Assembly: GCF_026013545.1 (NCBI RefSeq)
Contig: NZ_JAPDOG010000011.1
Location: forward strand, 62,001-126,000
DNA length: 64,000 bases
DNA from: Defluviimonas salinarum
GTDB taxonomy: Bacteria > Pseudomonadota > Alphaproteobacteria > Rhodobacterales > Rhodobacteraceae
Direction: 5' to 3'
Positions within the stretch are counted from its first letter, which is position 1. Every line of letters starts with the position of its first letter. Shown piece after piece: positions 17,597-26,780 of this stretch. The position numbers and the translations under genes were made by a program. The notes under the pieces were generated by a model that did no database searches, had not been told where the DNA came from, and saw nothing but the letters and a program-made list of their open reading frames with translations.

Positions 17597-18349
17597 TCAG
17601 GTGGACGGGACGAGCCTGGCGGCCCTTTCTCCGTTCTCGCTTATACCACCGAAGATCTCGCGCGCCGCCACATAGGTCCAGGATATCAACAGGAACGTTA
17701 CAGCGACGCCCACCACCGGCGGCAGCAGCCTGGCAAGCTGGATGCCGCCAAAAATGCCTACCGTGAGCGCCAGGAAAACCCGGGGCATCCTCACCAGGAT
17801 CAGGACCCCCGACAGGCGGGCCTGGCTGAGCGGCATGATGAGGCCGGCGATGGCCGGCAGCCAGAGCGGCATGATGATGAGGGTCGCGACATGCGCCGCG
17901 GTCACGGTCAGGATGCCGCCACGCAGAACCTGATCGATCTCGCTCGGCCGCGGCCCGGCCGCGATGTCCGCCACCGGCACGATCGGCGGCAAAAGCAGGG
18001 CGAGCAGGATGAAGATCGAATTGACCGCGAGCGCCACGAGGGCCGCCTCGCGCGATCCGCGGAGAACCCGGCCCAGGCCGCCGCCATGCCCTTCCGAGCG
18101 CATAAGGAACCAATGGCAGGCCGTGACGGCCGGCACGCTTGCCGCGGACATGGAGGCGATCAGAAGGATTGCGGCCGAGATGCTGGGGATGTGCGGGCGG
18201 AGCCCCACGATCACCGCACCGGCGACGAGAACCCAGCCGGCGAACAGGATCAGCGCCTCGGGCGCGCGCAGGCAAAGCTGGCAGGCCTGGACGAACCAGC
18301 GCCATTCCCAGCCCGCCTTCGGCGTGTATGGTCCTGCCCCCGCCGCCAT
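17597..18349 (-). CDS. Polytopic membrane protein of the transfer operon
   Basis: 250 residues with about five hydrophobic segments (near 32-50, 58-80, 105-128, 148-175, 182-225). No recognised family. It starts three bases after the upstream exported-protein gene ends, and dotL follows 51 bases later, so it belongs to the same leftward operon. An inner-membrane role in the type IVB or pilus machinery is inferred from context only. A short C-terminal cytoplasmic tail is basic. Confidence 0.55.
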   Translation of the reverse strand: MAAGAGPYTPKAGWEWRWFVQACQLCLRAPEALILFAGWVLVAGAVIVGLRPHIPSISAAILLIASMSAASVPAVTACHWFLMRSEGHGGGLGRVLRGSREAALVALAVNSIFILLALLLPPIVPVADIAAGPRPSEIDQVLRGGILTVTAAHVATLIIMPLWLPAIAGLIMPLSQARLSGVLILVRMPRVFLALTVGIFGGIQLARLLPPVVGVAVTFLLISWTYVAAREIFGGISENGERAARLVPST

Positions 18350-18352
18350 GTC

Positions 18353-19420
18353 TCAGTTCGCGAGCGTCGACAGGATCTGGGTCTGGACGATCGCGGTCCG
18401 GCTGTCGAGTTCGAGCTGGAGATAGGCGAGGCGGGTATTGACCGACATGACGTCGAGGATCTCCTGCAGGAGCTGCTTTTCCGAAAGGGCCGAGCGTTTG
18501 TGGAACACCTCCGGCTTCGGCGCGTAGTGGCGCAGGGTGCGGAAATCGAGGGTCTGGAGCTCGGAGACCTGGTCGCCGACCGGCCTGTTGTAGTTGGAGA
18601 TGTCGTCGATATAGGGCTGCCAGGGCGTGGCCGGCCCAACCTCGGTCTTCATGTTCATGACCATCGCAATCGCCTCGAGGCCGGCGTTGGCGCGGGTCTT
18701 CTGGACGGCCCGTGCGGCCGCGCGGGCTACGCCCTCGGGGGTGCGCAGTTCTTCCTCGGTCACCGGCCGCGGCGGGAACGGGTCGGTCATGTTGCGCACC
18801 AGGCGGTTGGCAGCGCGGCGGTCCTCGTCGGTCTCGATCGTGAGCGTTGGGTTCTGCAGGATGGCGGCCGGGTTGACGGTCGGCTCGGCAAAGCCGCCCA
18901 TGCCCTTGGCAAGCTCGATCTGGTCGTCGACGACGCTCCGCGCGAAGCGGGTGCCGCCCTCGCGGACCGCCGGGTCGCCGCCATCATTCTGGACGCGGGC
19001 CTCTGCCACCGTGGTCGAGCCGCGCAGCGCGCCCGAACCGCCGCCGTTGCGGTAGGCGCCGGCGAGAAGGCAGCTATCCGGGCTCGGGTCAAACTCGCCG
19101 CTCTCGGCCCGGGCCCGGAACTCCTGGCGCAGCCGGGTGGTCGCGTTCTGCTCGGCCGCGTCGGTGATCCGGCGATTGGCCTCGATCTGCTTGTCCTGGT
19201 AGGCCGATTGCTCGCCGGAATGACCCTTCAGGGCGGCGATCAGCCGGTCCGTTCCATCGTTGATCGCCCGTTCCGCGGCCCGTACCGCGTCACGGGTTTC
19301 GGTCACCCGGTTGCGGGTGCTCTGCAGGGTCGCTTCCGTGGCTTTCCAGGCCGCAGCCGAATCCGGCAGGGCACCAATGGCCAAGGCCGAAAGGCAGGCG
19401 CCGAGAATGATCTTCTTCAT
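18353..19420 (-). CDS. Exported helical protein of the transfer operon
   Basis: 355 residues with a signal peptide (about 1-24, ending SAAA). The following 70 residues are strongly helical with heptad-like spacing (coiled-coil candidate). The central part has one cysteine (PDSCLLAGAY), and the C terminus is again helical. No confident family assignment. The form, a periplasmic coiled-coil protein inside a conjugation operon, recalls proteins that scaffold or line transfer channels, but that is inference. It lies 22 bases from the previous gene and three bases from the next. Confidence 0.55.
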   Translation of the reverse strand: MKKIILGACLSALAIGALPDSAAAWKATEATLQSTRNRVTETRDAVRAAERAINDGTDRLIAALKGHSGEQSAYQDKQIEANRRITDAAEQNATTRLRQEFRARAESGEFDPSPDSCLLAGAYRNGGGSGALRGSTTVAEARVQNDGGDPAVREGGTRFARSVVDDQIELAKGMGGFAEPTVNPAAILQNPTLTIETDEDRRAANRLVRNMTDPFPPRPVTEEELRTPEGVARAAARAVQKTRANAGLEAIAMVMNMKTEVGPATPWQPYIDDISNYNRPVGDQVSELQTLDFRTLRHYAPKPEVFHKRSALSEKQLLQEILDVMSVNTRLAYLQLELDSRTAIVQTQILSTLAN

Positions 19421-19442
19421 GGTTCAGTTCTCCCTTGCGCGC

Positions 19443-20474
19443 TCACTGGCCGTCCGTTGCGCCGTTGGTCATGAGATCCCAGATCGTCTGCTGCGGTGTC
19501 ATGGGGATGGCCGCCGGAGCGGCCGTCGGTGCCTCCGGGCGGACCTGGCCGCCCTCCCGGTCCGCGGCTTCCTCCCCGGAGGTGAACTCCGCCGCCACGC
19601 CCGCCGTCGTGGCAACCGCCGTGGCGGCGCCCGAGGTGGGAAGGGCCGGCGCCTCGGAGGGGGCGAAGGTACAGCTGGAGCTTTGGCTCGTCCGATTGTC
19701 GCGGTCATACTGGACGGTACCGCTCGTCACCCGGCAGCCGATATAGTCGCCAAGCGCCTGGAGCAGCTCTTCTTCATATTGAGCGCTCGCGGCCTCGTAG
19801 GCGGCGATTTCTTCGGGGGAAAGATCCGCGATGTCATTGTAGTCCGGAATGACGCCGACCGAGGGCGAGGTGTTCGGGGTCACGTAGTTATCGATGGAAC
19901 CGCCATAGCCGCTGCTGTCGGTGAGATTCATCATTCCGCTATAGGAGGGCATCATGGTGCCGCTCCCGTCGCTTCCAAAACCGCCGGTGCTGATCCGCCC
20001 GAGCGCGTCGGACGGCATGCTGGCGAATCCCTGGAGCGTTCCGCCGAGATCGCTCAGCGGCGGCGTCAGCTCCGCCCATTTCTCCGCGGCAAGGCGGCAG
20101 ATCGTGCCCGAGACGTCCATGTCGATCCCGAGGCTCGCCGCGTCGAAGTTGCCCAGTCCCCCAGTGAGGCTGCCAAGCAGGCCACCGATATTCGAGAAGG
20201 TGTCGAGAGGCGCGGTCATCAGATCGTTGAGGCATCCGAGATCACCGACCGGCGTCGGCGCCTGGATGCTCGCCTCCGCACGGCGCACCGAGGCCTCGAT
20301 CGCATCCCTGACCGCGCTGGAGATGGCGTCCTTGTCCTCCTGGTCGCAGCGTGGATCGAGGGCGCTTTCGATCCAGTCGGCATGCGAGACGCCCGGCATG
20401 AGGATGCCGGCCGCGAGCACGAAGGCGCCGGCGAGGGCCGTCTGGCCGCGGAGCAGGGCGAGCGGGGTTTTCAT
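19443..20474 (-). CDS. Exported protein with conserved cysteines, unknown function
   Basis: 343 residues. A signal peptide (about 1-33, ending SHA) precedes a region with cysteines (RCDQEDK, LGCLNDLM, TICRLAA, IGCRV, SSCTF), suggesting disulfides. The central SGTICRLAAEKWAEL stretch looks like a compact helical core, and the C-terminal 80 residues are Ala/Pro-rich and probably disordered. I chose ATG 20474 because GGAG then sits eight bases upstream; ATG 20480 would abut the ribosome site. It is a plausible substrate for the DsbC-like pair. Family unknown. Confidence 0.55.
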   Translation of the reverse strand: MKTPLALLRGQTALAGAFVLAAGILMPGVSHADWIESALDPRCDQEDKDAISSAVRDAIEASVRRAEASIQAPTPVGDLGCLNDLMTAPLDTFSNIGGLLGSLTGGLGNFDAASLGIDMDVSGTICRLAAEKWAELTPPLSDLGGTLQGFASMPSDALGRISTGGFGSDGSGTMMPSYSGMMNLTDSSGYGGSIDNYVTPNTSPSVGVIPDYNDIADLSPEEIAAYEAASAQYEEELLQALGDYIGCRVTSGTVQYDRDNRTSQSSSCTFAPSEAPALPTSGAATAVATTAGVAAEFTSGEEAADREGGQVRPEAPTAAPAAIPMTPQQTIWDLMTNGATDGQ

Positions 20475-20526
20475 GTGCATTTCTCCGTTTTTCTCACTCT
20501 CTGCGGCGAGTCAGGCCAAGCTTTCA

Positions 20527-20559
20527 TTCGCATGATGATACTGCCTCATTATGCGAAAA
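20527..20559. promoter_or_regulatory. Inverted TTCGCAT / ATGCGAA pair upstream of an operon-internal gene
   Basis: TTCGCAT (20527-20533) and ATGCGAA (20551-20557, extending to TGCGAAAA at 20552-20559) are inverted repeats in the 110-base gap between the PilT-like gene and the next leftward gene, suggesting an internal promoter or operator. Confidence 0.4.
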
Positions 20560-20584
20560 GTCCAATCCTTCCGATGAAAAACCC

Positions 20585-21694
20585 TTACCTTGGCGGGCTG
20601 GACCTGTTGATAACCTGGCGTTCGAAATCCTCATAGAGACCGCGGAAATTCCCCGCCTTGATCTTCGCGCGGATGAGGTGGTTGTCAGTGCCGTGGATCT
20701 TCGCGGTCTTCAGCATCACCCGCCCGCCGATGATCTCCTGGTGAAAGACCTGGCGCAGTGACGCCGCGATCATGTCGCGTGCCATGTCCTCGCTCATCGC
20801 ACCCGATGTGAAGCGGAAGAGCGACACGATCGCCTGGACCGGGTCGGAGGCGTGGATCGTGCAGATGACCAGCGGGCCGGAGATCGCCATGTGCATCAGT
20901 TCCGAGGAGACGTCCGAGGTGCGGACCTCGCCGAGGAACACGTAGCGCGGCGACCAGCGCCGCGAATGCTTGATCGCCTCGCGGACCGACTTGTCGAGGA
21001 GGTCGATCTGGTAGATCACGCCGCGATCGTCGGTCTCCCGCGCCAGCGGGATCTCCGGCGGGTCCTCGAGCGCGATACCCACGTCCCGGCTCTCGGCCAC
21101 CCAGTAATCGAGCACCGAGGAGGCAAGCGTCGTCTTGCCTGAAGCGAAGGGTCCGGAGATCAGCACGAGTCCTCGCTGGATGAGGAGTTCGGCGAGATCC
21201 TCCTGCGCCCATTTTGGCAGGCCGAGGTCGCTGAAGGTCGGGATCTTGCTGCTGACCTGCCGGATACACCACCGCACCCCGTTCTCAGGGCTCGGCTCGA
21301 CGGTCCCGGCAAAACCGAAATCGGGCGGTGCGATCAGCGAACAGCGATAGGATCGGTCGTCATGAGCGACGACGAATTCGCGTTTGAAGTCGGAGTGCCG
21401 CCACTTGCGCTCGATCGTCTTGTGAAGCTCGATCGCGTCGCTGACGAGCACCTCCGGGATCCGGGTGAGCCCCTTGCCGAAGGCGGTTACGCCGATTGTC
21501 GCGGATCTCAGGCCGCGCGCCATGATCGGGGCGAGCGGGTCGGAAGAGATATACATGTCGATGAAGTTGTAATCGGCGAGCTTGCTGGCCGCCCCCCCGG
21601 TCGACATCAGGGGATTGACAGAGGGCCAGGCCGCTTGCGCGGCCGGGCCTGGCGGAGCGGTTTCCGCAACCGGTGCCGTCGGACGCCGGAACAT
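20585..21694 (-). CDS. PilT/DotB-type traffic ATPase
   Basis: 369 residues. Walker A is GPFASGKT (181-188), an Asp-box-like ALEDPPEIP follows (208-216), Walker B is YVFLGEV (251-257) and a His box TIHASDP (279-285) closes the core. The N-terminal 150 residues form the usual PAS-like half. This plan matches hexameric secretion ATPases of the PilT/VirB11/DotB type, powering retraction or assembly. It sits right after pilV: the pilV stop and this ATG overlap as TGATG. IncI pilus loci do not usually have a retraction ATPase here, so the exact role (retraction or second assembly motor) is open. Confidence 0.8.
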   Translation of the reverse strand: MFRRPTAPVAETAPPGPAAQAAWPSVNPLMSTGGAASKLADYNFIDMYISSDPLAPIMARGLRSATIGVTAFGKGLTRIPEVLVSDAIELHKTIERKWRHSDFKREFVVAHDDRSYRCSLIAPPDFGFAGTVEPSPENGVRWCIRQVSSKIPTFSDLGLPKWAQEDLAELLIQRGLVLISGPFASGKTTLASSVLDYWVAESRDVGIALEDPPEIPLARETDDRGVIYQIDLLDKSVREAIKHSRRWSPRYVFLGEVRTSDVSSELMHMAISGPLVICTIHASDPVQAIVSLFRFTSGAMSEDMARDMIAASLRQVFHQEIIGGRVMLKTAKIHGTDNHLIRAKIKAGNFRGLYEDFERQVINRSSPPR

Positions 21695-23301
21695 CAGTAG
21701 CACCGGGTCTGTACGACCACCGCGCCGAAGCTGCTGTCGAGCTCGTAGACGTCTGCGCTCCCATCGGCCAGATCGCCGGTGTTCTGGACCCCGGCCCCGT
21801 CGAAACCGGTGCAGGTTCCGGCGACGTCCGGGGCGCCGTTCACGTGGTAGCCAATCGAGGTCGAAAGCGGGCTGCTCACGTCATTCGTGCAGAAATCCTG
21901 GCCCACGAAGACCATCAGGCGGACCCGCCAGTTGGTGGCGTCGACATCCTCGGCGAAGGCGCGCACGCCGACGATGGCGCGGCCCCTCGGGTCGGAATAT
22001 GCGGCCGGCGAGGGATAGATGCGCGGCTCCATCGGGGTCACGCCATCAATGGTTGTCGCAGGGCAGATGGGCTTCGCCACGGTCTGGCCGGCACGGACCA
22101 CGCGCGTGTCGACGATCGTCTCCGAGAGATCCTGGCCGCCATTGACCTGGTCGATGACAACGCGGTCGGGCTGGACGATGTTCTCGTCGGCGGCACCCAC
22201 CGTCTGGCGCACCAGCACGTCGTCGCCACCGAAGGTGACGCGGTCGGCGCGGATCCCGAGGGCGCCGATATCGGCATCTGGGCCCGCCACGGCCAGGTTG
22301 CCGGTCATCCTGGTGGTGGCGCAATCGATCAGGAACTCGTTCTGGACGCCGGTATTGCCGCTATCGGCGCAGTCGAGCATGGTCACCCCGCGCAGGGCCG
22401 GGAACCGGTCGGCGATCCCATCGCCGTTGGTGTCGTGGTGATTGAGGACGATGTCGGCATAGATCTCGTTGGAGGCCAGGCAGTCGGCATATTCCTGGCT
22501 GGCGATGTTCACGCCATCGCAGCGCCGCAGCGGATCGGGAACCCCGTCGGAAGCGGCGTCGGAACCGAGAACCCCAAAGGAGGAGAGCGAGACGAGTCCC
22601 GCGAAATGGCCAGGATCCGGATACTCGGCAAGCGCCGCGAAGCTCGTGATGTCCATGACGAAGTTCGCGTAGGGCCCACGCGCGGTGCCGGCCTCGCTGA
22701 CATAGCCACCAAAGGTGGAGTCGAGCCGGCCGATGATGTCGCCACCATCGCCGAGACGGACCGGATCGCCGCCATAGGTCACAAGGAGCGCCTCGATCTC
22801 CATCTCGCCATTCGCGGGATCGCTGTCGACAAGCACTCCGTCGATACCCCCGGTGCTCATCGGGTCAAGATCGCCATGCGACAGGGTGACCTGGGGCGTG
22901 CCGGTGTCGGCACGGTCGACCGCGCGCGCGATCAGTGCGTATTGTTGGCCATACATGTGCCCGAGGACGCCGTCGCCGGAGAACGAGGCCGGAAGGTACC
23001 CCTCGTCAGCCAGTTTCTGCATCGGGTAGGCAAGAATGGCGCTGCCGCCGGTTTCGGCCTCCTTGAAGAGATCGAGACGGATGGCGTTGTAGTTCTGCTG
23101 GACGAAGTTGCGCGCCGCGGCCAGGATCACGCCCTGCTCGGAGGCGATCATGATCTCCTCCTGCTTTTCCTTTTCCTGCGCGATGAAGGCGGCCGAAAGC
23201 CCGACGAGGGAAGCGGCGACGCCGAGCGCCAGTATGGCCTCGAGAAGCAGGGCCCCCCGCTGGCGCATGCGCATCATTCTTCTTGTTTTTCGCATCATCA
23301 T
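21694..23301 (-). CDS. pilV: PilV-like minor (tip) pilin
   Basis: 535 residues. A short basic leader ends RQRG, followed by ALLLEAILALGVAAS, a type IV prepilin cleavage site with Glu at +5 and a hydrophobic helix. The rest is a large extracellular region with several cysteine pairs (for example CDGVNIASQEYADC). Size and location fit PilV, the thin-pilus tip adhesin that determines recipient recognition on IncI plasmids. Three consecutive ATGs (23301, 23298, 23295) are possible starts, and GGAG lies about 15 bases upstream of the first. The start overlaps TGCGAAAA (minus strand, 23287-23294). No shufflon-type repeats were noticed around its 3' end. Confidence 0.75.
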   Translation of the reverse strand: MMMRKTRRMMRMRQRGALLLEAILALGVAASLVGLSAAFIAQEKEKQEEIMIASEQGVILAAARNFVQQNYNAIRLDLFKEAETGGSAILAYPMQKLADEGYLPASFSGDGVLGHMYGQQYALIARAVDRADTGTPQVTLSHGDLDPMSTGGIDGVLVDSDPANGEMEIEALLVTYGGDPVRLGDGGDIIGRLDSTFGGYVSEAGTARGPYANFVMDITSFAALAEYPDPGHFAGLVSLSSFGVLGSDAASDGVPDPLRRCDGVNIASQEYADCLASNEIYADIVLNHHDTNGDGIADRFPALRGVTMLDCADSGNTGVQNEFLIDCATTRMTGNLAVAGPDADIGALGIRADRVTFGGDDVLVRQTVGAADENIVQPDRVVIDQVNGGQDLSETIVDTRVVRAGQTVAKPICPATTIDGVTPMEPRIYPSPAAYSDPRGRAIVGVRAFAEDVDATNWRVRLMVFVGQDFCTNDVSSPLSTSIGYHVNGAPDVAGTCTGFDGAGVQNTGDLADGSADVYELDSSFGAVVVQTRCY

Positions 23302-23380
23302 CTTCGTCTTCGCTCCGTTTCCCCGAATTGCGGCCGGTCGCCAGGGCCCGGCCCGTGTTCTGCCGCCGCGCTCCCACGGC

Positions 23381-23944
23381 TCACGTCTGGCTTTCCTCGC
23401 TCGAGATGCCGCCATCCGATCCGCCCGTCCCGCCATTGCCGCCCCCGCCGCCGGGCGGAGCCGGCGGTGTCTCGCGGATCACCGTCACGACAACCGGAAC
23501 GTGGTTCCCGACCGGGATGACCAGGTCGGTGAAGTCCTGGCCGTCGACATAGCCGCCGGTGCCGGCGCCATCGAACTCGTAGCGCCCGGCATAGGTTTTC
23601 GGCATCCGGACCAGTGTCTCGTCAGAGATCTGGCCGAATGCGCGCAAGACATTCCGGTCTTCCGGGTCGCCGTGCGCGTAGGTGACAACGATGGTGCGCG
23701 AGCCGCTGCTGACCACCCGGCTCTCCCATTCCGCCATGTCGCGGAACGGTCCGCCGACCGATCCGGTCACGCTGCCATAACTCATGTCGTTGCGATCCGC
23801 GATCTCGACCGCCGAGCTGTGCTGCATAAGCAGATTGGTCGAGATCGCCGCAGGCAGGCGCTCGTCCGGATCCCGGTCCTTGGGCGCAAGGACGTAGCCG
23901 ATGACGAGCGTCAACGCGATGAATGCGGGGATCAGGGGCAGCAT
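23381..23944 (-). CDS. PilM-like membrane-anchored pilus protein
   Basis: 187 residues with one N-terminal hydrophobic helix (about 3-20) and a periplasmic domain containing AVEIADRNDMSYGSV and AFGQISDETLVRMPKTYAGR, then a glycine-rich disordered tail. Position between the prepilin peptidase and PilV and the general architecture recall PilM of IncI-type pili. Sequence similarity is only suggestive. It ends about 80 bases before pilV. Confidence 0.4.
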   Translation of the reverse strand: MLPLIPAFIALTLVIGYVLAPKDRDPDERLPAAISTNLLMQHSSAVEIADRNDMSYGSVTGSVGGPFRDMAEWESRVVSSGSRTIVVTYAHGDPEDRNVLRAFGQISDETLVRMPKTYAGRYEFDGAGTGGYVDGQDFTDLVIPVGNHVPVVVTVIRETPPAPPGGGGGNGGTGGSDGGISSEESQT

Positions 23945-23959
23945 GGCGTCAGCTCCAGT

Positions 23960-24652
23960 TCACAAGAGGATCCCGATCGCGGCGGCAAGCCACGTGACCG
24001 GAAAGGAAAGTGCGAGAAATGTAATAGCTCTTTCGTTATTCATATCATTTCCGAGAACTTCTTTCAAAACCTCATCAACAACTTCCTGCCTGGAAAACAG
24101 CGAAAGAATTTCATCGGACTTCATGCACAGAGCGAGTATTGCGGATATTGTCATCATGACCGCGACCATTGCCGGCGTGAGCCCGAAGATCATCACCGGA
24201 ATCGTGAGCGCGAGAAGATCGGCGGGCGGCGGGATCATTCGCTCCGGAAACCGCCACTGCGCGGCCATCCAAAGACCCTGGGCAGCGATATAGGCCGCCA
24301 CGCCCCCAACCAGGAGCCAGGCCGGATCCCCACCCCAGGAGCCGAGGATACCTCCCGTCGCGAGCGCGGCGGCGACAGCCGGCCCCACGACCAGGTCCGG
24401 CGCCCATCCGCTCGCCCTGTCGATCATCGCACCCGTCAGGAGCATCGCCCCAAGTACCGCCACGACGGCGATTTCGAGGACCTGGGCTTGCGCGCCGAGC
24501 AGGAGCGCAGGCGAGGCGCCAAGAAAGGCGGCGGCGGCAAAATGCCAACGGGGAATGCCGGTGCCGGGACCAGCGGTCAGCCTGAGCCCGGCCTCGGCGG
24601 CCGCCGCGCAGACCGTAGCGGCGATCGCAGCGATGGCGAGATGCGCAATCAT
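23960..24652 (-). CDS. pilU: A24-type prepilin peptidase PilU
   Basis: 230 residues, mostly hydrophobic (about six to seven helices). MIDRASGWAPD (77-86) fits the first aspartate motif of type IV prepilin peptidases, and PPPADLLAL (141-149) holds the second aspartate (145), though the usual GxGD glycines are absent. The enzyme would cleave the leaders of the two prepilins and PilV in this window. It overlaps the DotM stop by ATGA. The lack of an N-terminal methyltransferase domain is common in PilU-type enzymes. Confidence 0.7.
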   Translation of the reverse strand: MIAHLAIAAIAATVCAAAAEAGLRLTAGPGTGIPRWHFAAAAFLGASPALLLGAQAQVLEIAVVAVLGAMLLTGAMIDRASGWAPDLVVGPAVAAALATGGILGSWGGDPAWLLVGGVAAYIAAQGLWMAAQWRFPERMIPPPADLLALTIPVMIFGLTPAMVAVMMTISAILALCMKSDEILSLFSRQEVVDEVLKEVLGNDMNNERAITFLALSFPVTWLAAAIGILL

Positions 24653-26094
24653 CCGTCGATCCCGTCGATATCGGCGGCAGTCTCGACGCCGAGGATGCTG
24701 CCGCGGATCATCTCGATCTGGTCGCCCGGGGTCCGGTGACGCACGGCGCGCTGCTTGCGCAGATCTATACGCTCTGGCGTCATGTCGAGATAGTCCTCGA
24801 GAAGCGCGCGGGCGGCCTGGTAGACCGCCGGCCTGCGGATCGGGCGGGAAATCTGCGTCTCCGCGCGCGAATGCGCAAGCGCGCCCGCGGCTTCGATCAT
24901 GACCGCCTCGTTGCCGACATTGTTGAGGATGTACCACATCAGCCGGTCCTCCGCCTTCAGCCACAGGAAGGCAGCGGGTGGCAGGACGCCCCGGTCCTTG
25001 CGCGCCTTGGCAAGGAAGGTCGGAAAGGCGGATTCGACCCAGGCGTGGTGCCCTGCGGCGCGCGCGAGCGTCTTGCCGGGGGTGCCGAGGACGATCTTGT
25101 CGATCTTCGCGGCCATCCCCCGCTCCGAAAGGAGGGCGCCATCCATGCTGCCCCGCTTCGCCTTCATGGCATCCGCGAGGATGCCGAGCTCAGACAGGAG
25201 CTTGTTGCCGCCGTCGATATCGTAGGCGTAAAAGAGCGCCATGACCGCGAACAGCGCCTTGTGGCAAGGCCGAAGGTCGGCCGGACCCGTCCAGGGCGTG
25301 CGGAGCTGGGCCGAAAGCACCTCCGAGACGGTCTCGAGATCGAGCTCTTCCCATCGACCGCGAAATTCGAAGTCGCTGTCGCGCACACTCTCGTCGCCGC
25401 CGGTCATCACGCTGTAGCGGCCGGGATCGAAGGCCAGGCCATTGGCGATGAGCCATTCCTCGGGCCTGAGCGCCCTGTTCCATGTACCGGGCTGCAGCGC
25501 GATCAGGCGGCGCGGGATCGCGAAACCTGGCATCTTTGCCCCCTCGCCGTACTTGCCCGCGACGCTTTCCGCGATCCGGCGCGCAGAGATCTCCTTGCCC
25601 TTGAGCGGGTTCATGTGGCGCGCGATCCGCGAGGTCATCCAGTTCTCGGACTGCACCCAGATCATGCTCTCCAACGTGTGGCTCGTCCGGTACTTCTGGT
25701 CGACCCGGAACTCCTTTCCGTTAAGGGCGATCCAGACGAAGCTGGCGCCGTAGAGGATAGACGCGGCGCGCCCCCCGGCGACCAGGACCGCCGTGCGCTG
25801 CTCCGGGGTCATCGCCGCATAGCCGCCCTGGCCAAGGAACTTGTGGGCCAGGAGGGACTGGTCGAAAAGCCAGGATCCGATGAACGGAATATCCTGCAGA
25901 AAGGGCAGGTACCTGGCCGCCGTGGCGAAGGGCAGCGTGTGCAGCCAGGTCACCGCGCCGATGAAGGCGTTGATGCGCATCTCCTGGGCGGCAATGATGG
26001 CGATGACGATGAAAAAGCAGATCAGGCCCGCGATGGCGAGCTTGAAGAGCTCCTGGTCGTCGCCGGGCTGCCCGGGCTGGGACGGCCCGCTCAT
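24649..26094 (-). CDS. dotM: Type IVB coupling-complex protein DotM/TrbA
   Basis: 481 residues. Two or three N-terminal transmembrane segments (about 16-40, 48-66, 100-118) precede a large cytoplasmic domain with HTLESMIWVQSENW and NPLKG (around 137-166), typical of the IcmP/DotM/TrbA family. DotM partners DotL in the type IV coupling complex that recruits substrates. It is encoded in the same leftward operon as dotL, overlapping its upstream and downstream neighbours by ATGA. Slightly longer than Legionella DotM, mainly at the C terminus. Confidence 0.85.
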   Translation of the reverse strand: MSGPSQPGQPGDDQELFKLAIAGLICFFIVIAIIAAQEMRINAFIGAVTWLHTLPFATAARYLPFLQDIPFIGSWLFDQSLLAHKFLGQGGYAAMTPEQRTAVLVAGGRAASILYGASFVWIALNGKEFRVDQKYRTSHTLESMIWVQSENWMTSRIARHMNPLKGKEISARRIAESVAGKYGEGAKMPGFAIPRRLIALQPGTWNRALRPEEWLIANGLAFDPGRYSVMTGGDESVRDSDFEFRGRWEELDLETVSEVLSAQLRTPWTGPADLRPCHKALFAVMALFYAYDIDGGNKLLSELGILADAMKAKRGSMDGALLSERGMAAKIDKIVLGTPGKTLARAAGHHAWVESAFPTFLAKARKDRGVLPPAAFLWLKAEDRLMWYILNNVGNEAVMIEAAGALAHSRAETQISRPIRRPAVYQAARALLEDYLDMTPERIDLRKQRAVRHRTPGDQIEMIRGSILGVETAADIDGIDG

Positions 26095-26588
26095 CCCGCA
26101 TACCCCCCTTCGGCCGCGGCCTCAGGGACGGCCGTTGCGTCATGTGCGCATTGCGCGACCCGCGCTACCAGGCCCATATCGATATCGACCGGCCCGAAAT
26201 GAGCCTCGATCCGCTGCACGTGGCGCTCGAGATCGTCGATTAGAACGACCGGAGCCCCATCGGGCGAGTCCGGATCCCTCGGCGCGACATCGATGGCATA
26301 GTGGAGCCCGATCCCGAGCAGCGACGAGGGAATTCTGGCGAACGAGACAGGCATGCCTGACGCGCGCTCGTCAAGACCGGCCATCGAGTGGATATTCAGC
26401 GAGAACAGGCCGAGCTTGAGCAAGTCGCGGACAAGGACCTGGCTGAGAAACGCGGTGCCAGCCGGAAAGGTGCGGCCGTTACGGGAGAACTGGTGAGGGC
26501 AGCGCATGCCGACCTCGAGCAGGACGCGCGCCCTGAAATCGGTATCGAGATCCAGGCGGACGCTCTCCGTCTCGTTCAGGCTTGACAT
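26091..26588 (-). CDS. Unknown protein, first gene of the leftward transfer operon
   Basis: 165 residues, no signal peptide and no clear membrane segment. One CPHQF and one later QCAHD motif could bind a metal, but no family is recognised. It starts 193 bases from the divergent rightward operon and its stop overlaps dotM by ATGA, so it is the promoter-proximal gene of the dotM-pilU-pilV-dotL operon. A small adaptor for the coupling complex is possible; this is inference. Confidence 0.5.
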   Translation of the reverse strand: MSSLNETESVRLDLDTDFRARVLLEVGMRCPHQFSRNGRTFPAGTAFLSQVLVRDLLKLGLFSLNIHSMAGLDERASGMPVSFARIPSSLLGIGLHYAIDVAPRDPDSPDGAPVVLIDDLERHVQRIEAHFGPVDIDMGLVARVAQCAHDATAVPEAAAEGGYAG

Positions 26589-26780
26589 GGGACCTCCGGC
26601 AGGCTGGCGACATTTCTTGAAGAATACCCGCGACGCGCGAAATCGTCCAAAGCCAATATGACGGATAATTATTTACTTACAGTGAGTTATACGGTCCCAC
26701 ATGACGTTTTCCACATAATTGAGCCAGCGACTCCTGGGCGCAAATTGCGTACTGGGCAAATTTGTGAAAAAAAGATCCTC
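26589..26780. promoter_or_regulatory. AT-rich divergent promoter region of the two transfer/pilus operons
   Basis: This 192-base gap separates leftward (dotM-dotL) and rightward (pil) operons. It is markedly AT-rich compared with its surroundings from about 26650 to 26780. I see no unambiguous -35/-10 pair; TTATAC at about 26689 is one weak -10 candidate. Both operons are expected to start here because neither has another gap upstream. Confidence 0.45.

Noticed and set aside
13628-19474. Long open frames on the plus strand opposite dotL and its upstream genes
   Set aside because: They lie antisense to genes with clear motifs (DotL, intein, exported proteins), have Arg/Gly/Asp-rich compositions typical of high-GC shadow frames, and lack recognisable domains.
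21694-23301. A shufflon at the 3' end of pilV with the tyrosine recombinase as Rci
   Set aside because: No inverted partial pilV copies or repeated crossover sites were seen near pilV, and the recombinase lies about 27 kb away.
23108-26202. Long plus-strand frames opposite pilU, pilM-like and dotM genes
   Set aside because: Shadow frames of well-supported genes, with no ribosome sites or domain motifs.
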